DNA from: Streptomyces sp. col6
GTDB lineage: Bacteria; Actinomycetota; Actinomycetes; Streptomycetales; Streptomycetaceae
NCBI RefSeq assembly: GCF_008042035.1
Contig: NZ_RDBL01000029.1
Coordinates: forward strand, 1,061,411-1,121,099
DNA length: 59,689 bases
Reading direction: 5' to 3'
Both the position numbers and the translations under genes were made by a program. The notes under the pieces were generated by a model, which was not told the DNA's origin, ran no database searches, and worked only from the letters and a program-made list of their open reading frames with translations. This document shows positions 59,665-59,689 of this stretch, piece by piece. Every line of letters begins with the position of its first letter. Positions within the stretch are counted from its first letter, which is position 1.

Positions 59665-59689
59665 GACCCCACCCAGTCCGTCCGGCGAT

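Noticed and set aside
1..59689. Mobile elements, prophage, CRISPR arrays or tRNA/rRNA genes
   Set aside because: Looked for on both strands; no transposase, integrase, regularly spaced repeat array, cloverleaf or rRNA-like sequence could be recognised.

Overview
This window is high-GC actinobacterial chromosome and almost certainly Streptomyces. Supporting signs are the strong third-position G/C bias, frequent GTG starts, GTGA start/stop overlaps, and a gene set that includes an aspS, a branched-chain keto-acid dehydrogenase (bkd) operon, a SARP regulator, mycothiol-dependent enzymes, a proteasome activator, PASTA-type kinases and SpoIIE-type phosphatases. Three copies of the ParB-binding centromere sequence GTTTCACGTGAAAC (1246, 23681, 40195) place it in the parS-rich zone that surrounds oriC. 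No tRNA, rRNA, CRISPR array, prophage or insertion sequence was seen. This is conserved core chromosome, not an island.

Layout, left to right. 0-4 kb: the end of a MoeA-type molybdopterin enzyme, translationally coupled through a parS site to a two-TM/RCK potassium channel, then a quinone oxidoreductase and a convergent bacterial proteasome activator (Bpa). 4-9 kb (minus): a PadR-regulated MacB/FtsX-type ABC exporter and a small membrane-anchored protein. 9-13 kb: two divergent transmembrane Ser/Thr kinases. 13-19 kb: an APH-type kinase, a PPOX flavoprotein with a DosR-like box, an orphan DosR/NarL-type response regulator, and the divergent bkdABC operon that makes branched acyl-CoA primers. 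19-22 kb: a lipoprotein gene, a GntR regulator and an MFS transporter. The lipoprotein 3' end and the GntR 5' end are both broken by a perfect 75-bp inverted duplication. 22-31 kb: a mycothiol-dependent enzyme, a nitrilase-family amidase, a LURP-one protein, a thioredoxin-NHL protein, an AfsR-like SARP and an M18 aminopeptidase. 31-40 kb: an acyl-CoA dehydrogenase, SseB, pirin, an AI-2E transporter, a multi-domain SpoIIE phosphatase and aspS. 40-48 kb: an exported intradiol dioxygenase, an L,D-transpeptidase lipoprotein, a two-component system, a VWA protein, an S4 RNA-binding protein, a medium-chain oxidoreductase and membrane proteins. 48-52 kb: an unusual MerR-PP2C fusion behind a MerR-type promoter, a universal stress protein, and a flavin monooxygenase/reductase pair. 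52-59.4 kb (minus): a 1628-residue AAA+ ATPase followed 29 bp later by an inverted-architecture RCK-TM-RCK channel-like protein.

Themes. Signalling is dense: two kinases, two PP2C phosphatases (one fused to a DNA-binding domain), two response regulators, one histidine kinase, and SARP, PadR, GntR and MerR regulators. Several regulatory sites can be read directly: a double PadR operator over its own start codon, a DosR-like box, a 39-bp MerR dyad in a 19-bp-spacer promoter, and a palindrome in the bkd divergent region. The strongest candidates for something undescribed are the giant ATPase with its RCK-TM-RCK partner, the MerR-PP2C fusion, and the 75-bp inverted duplication.
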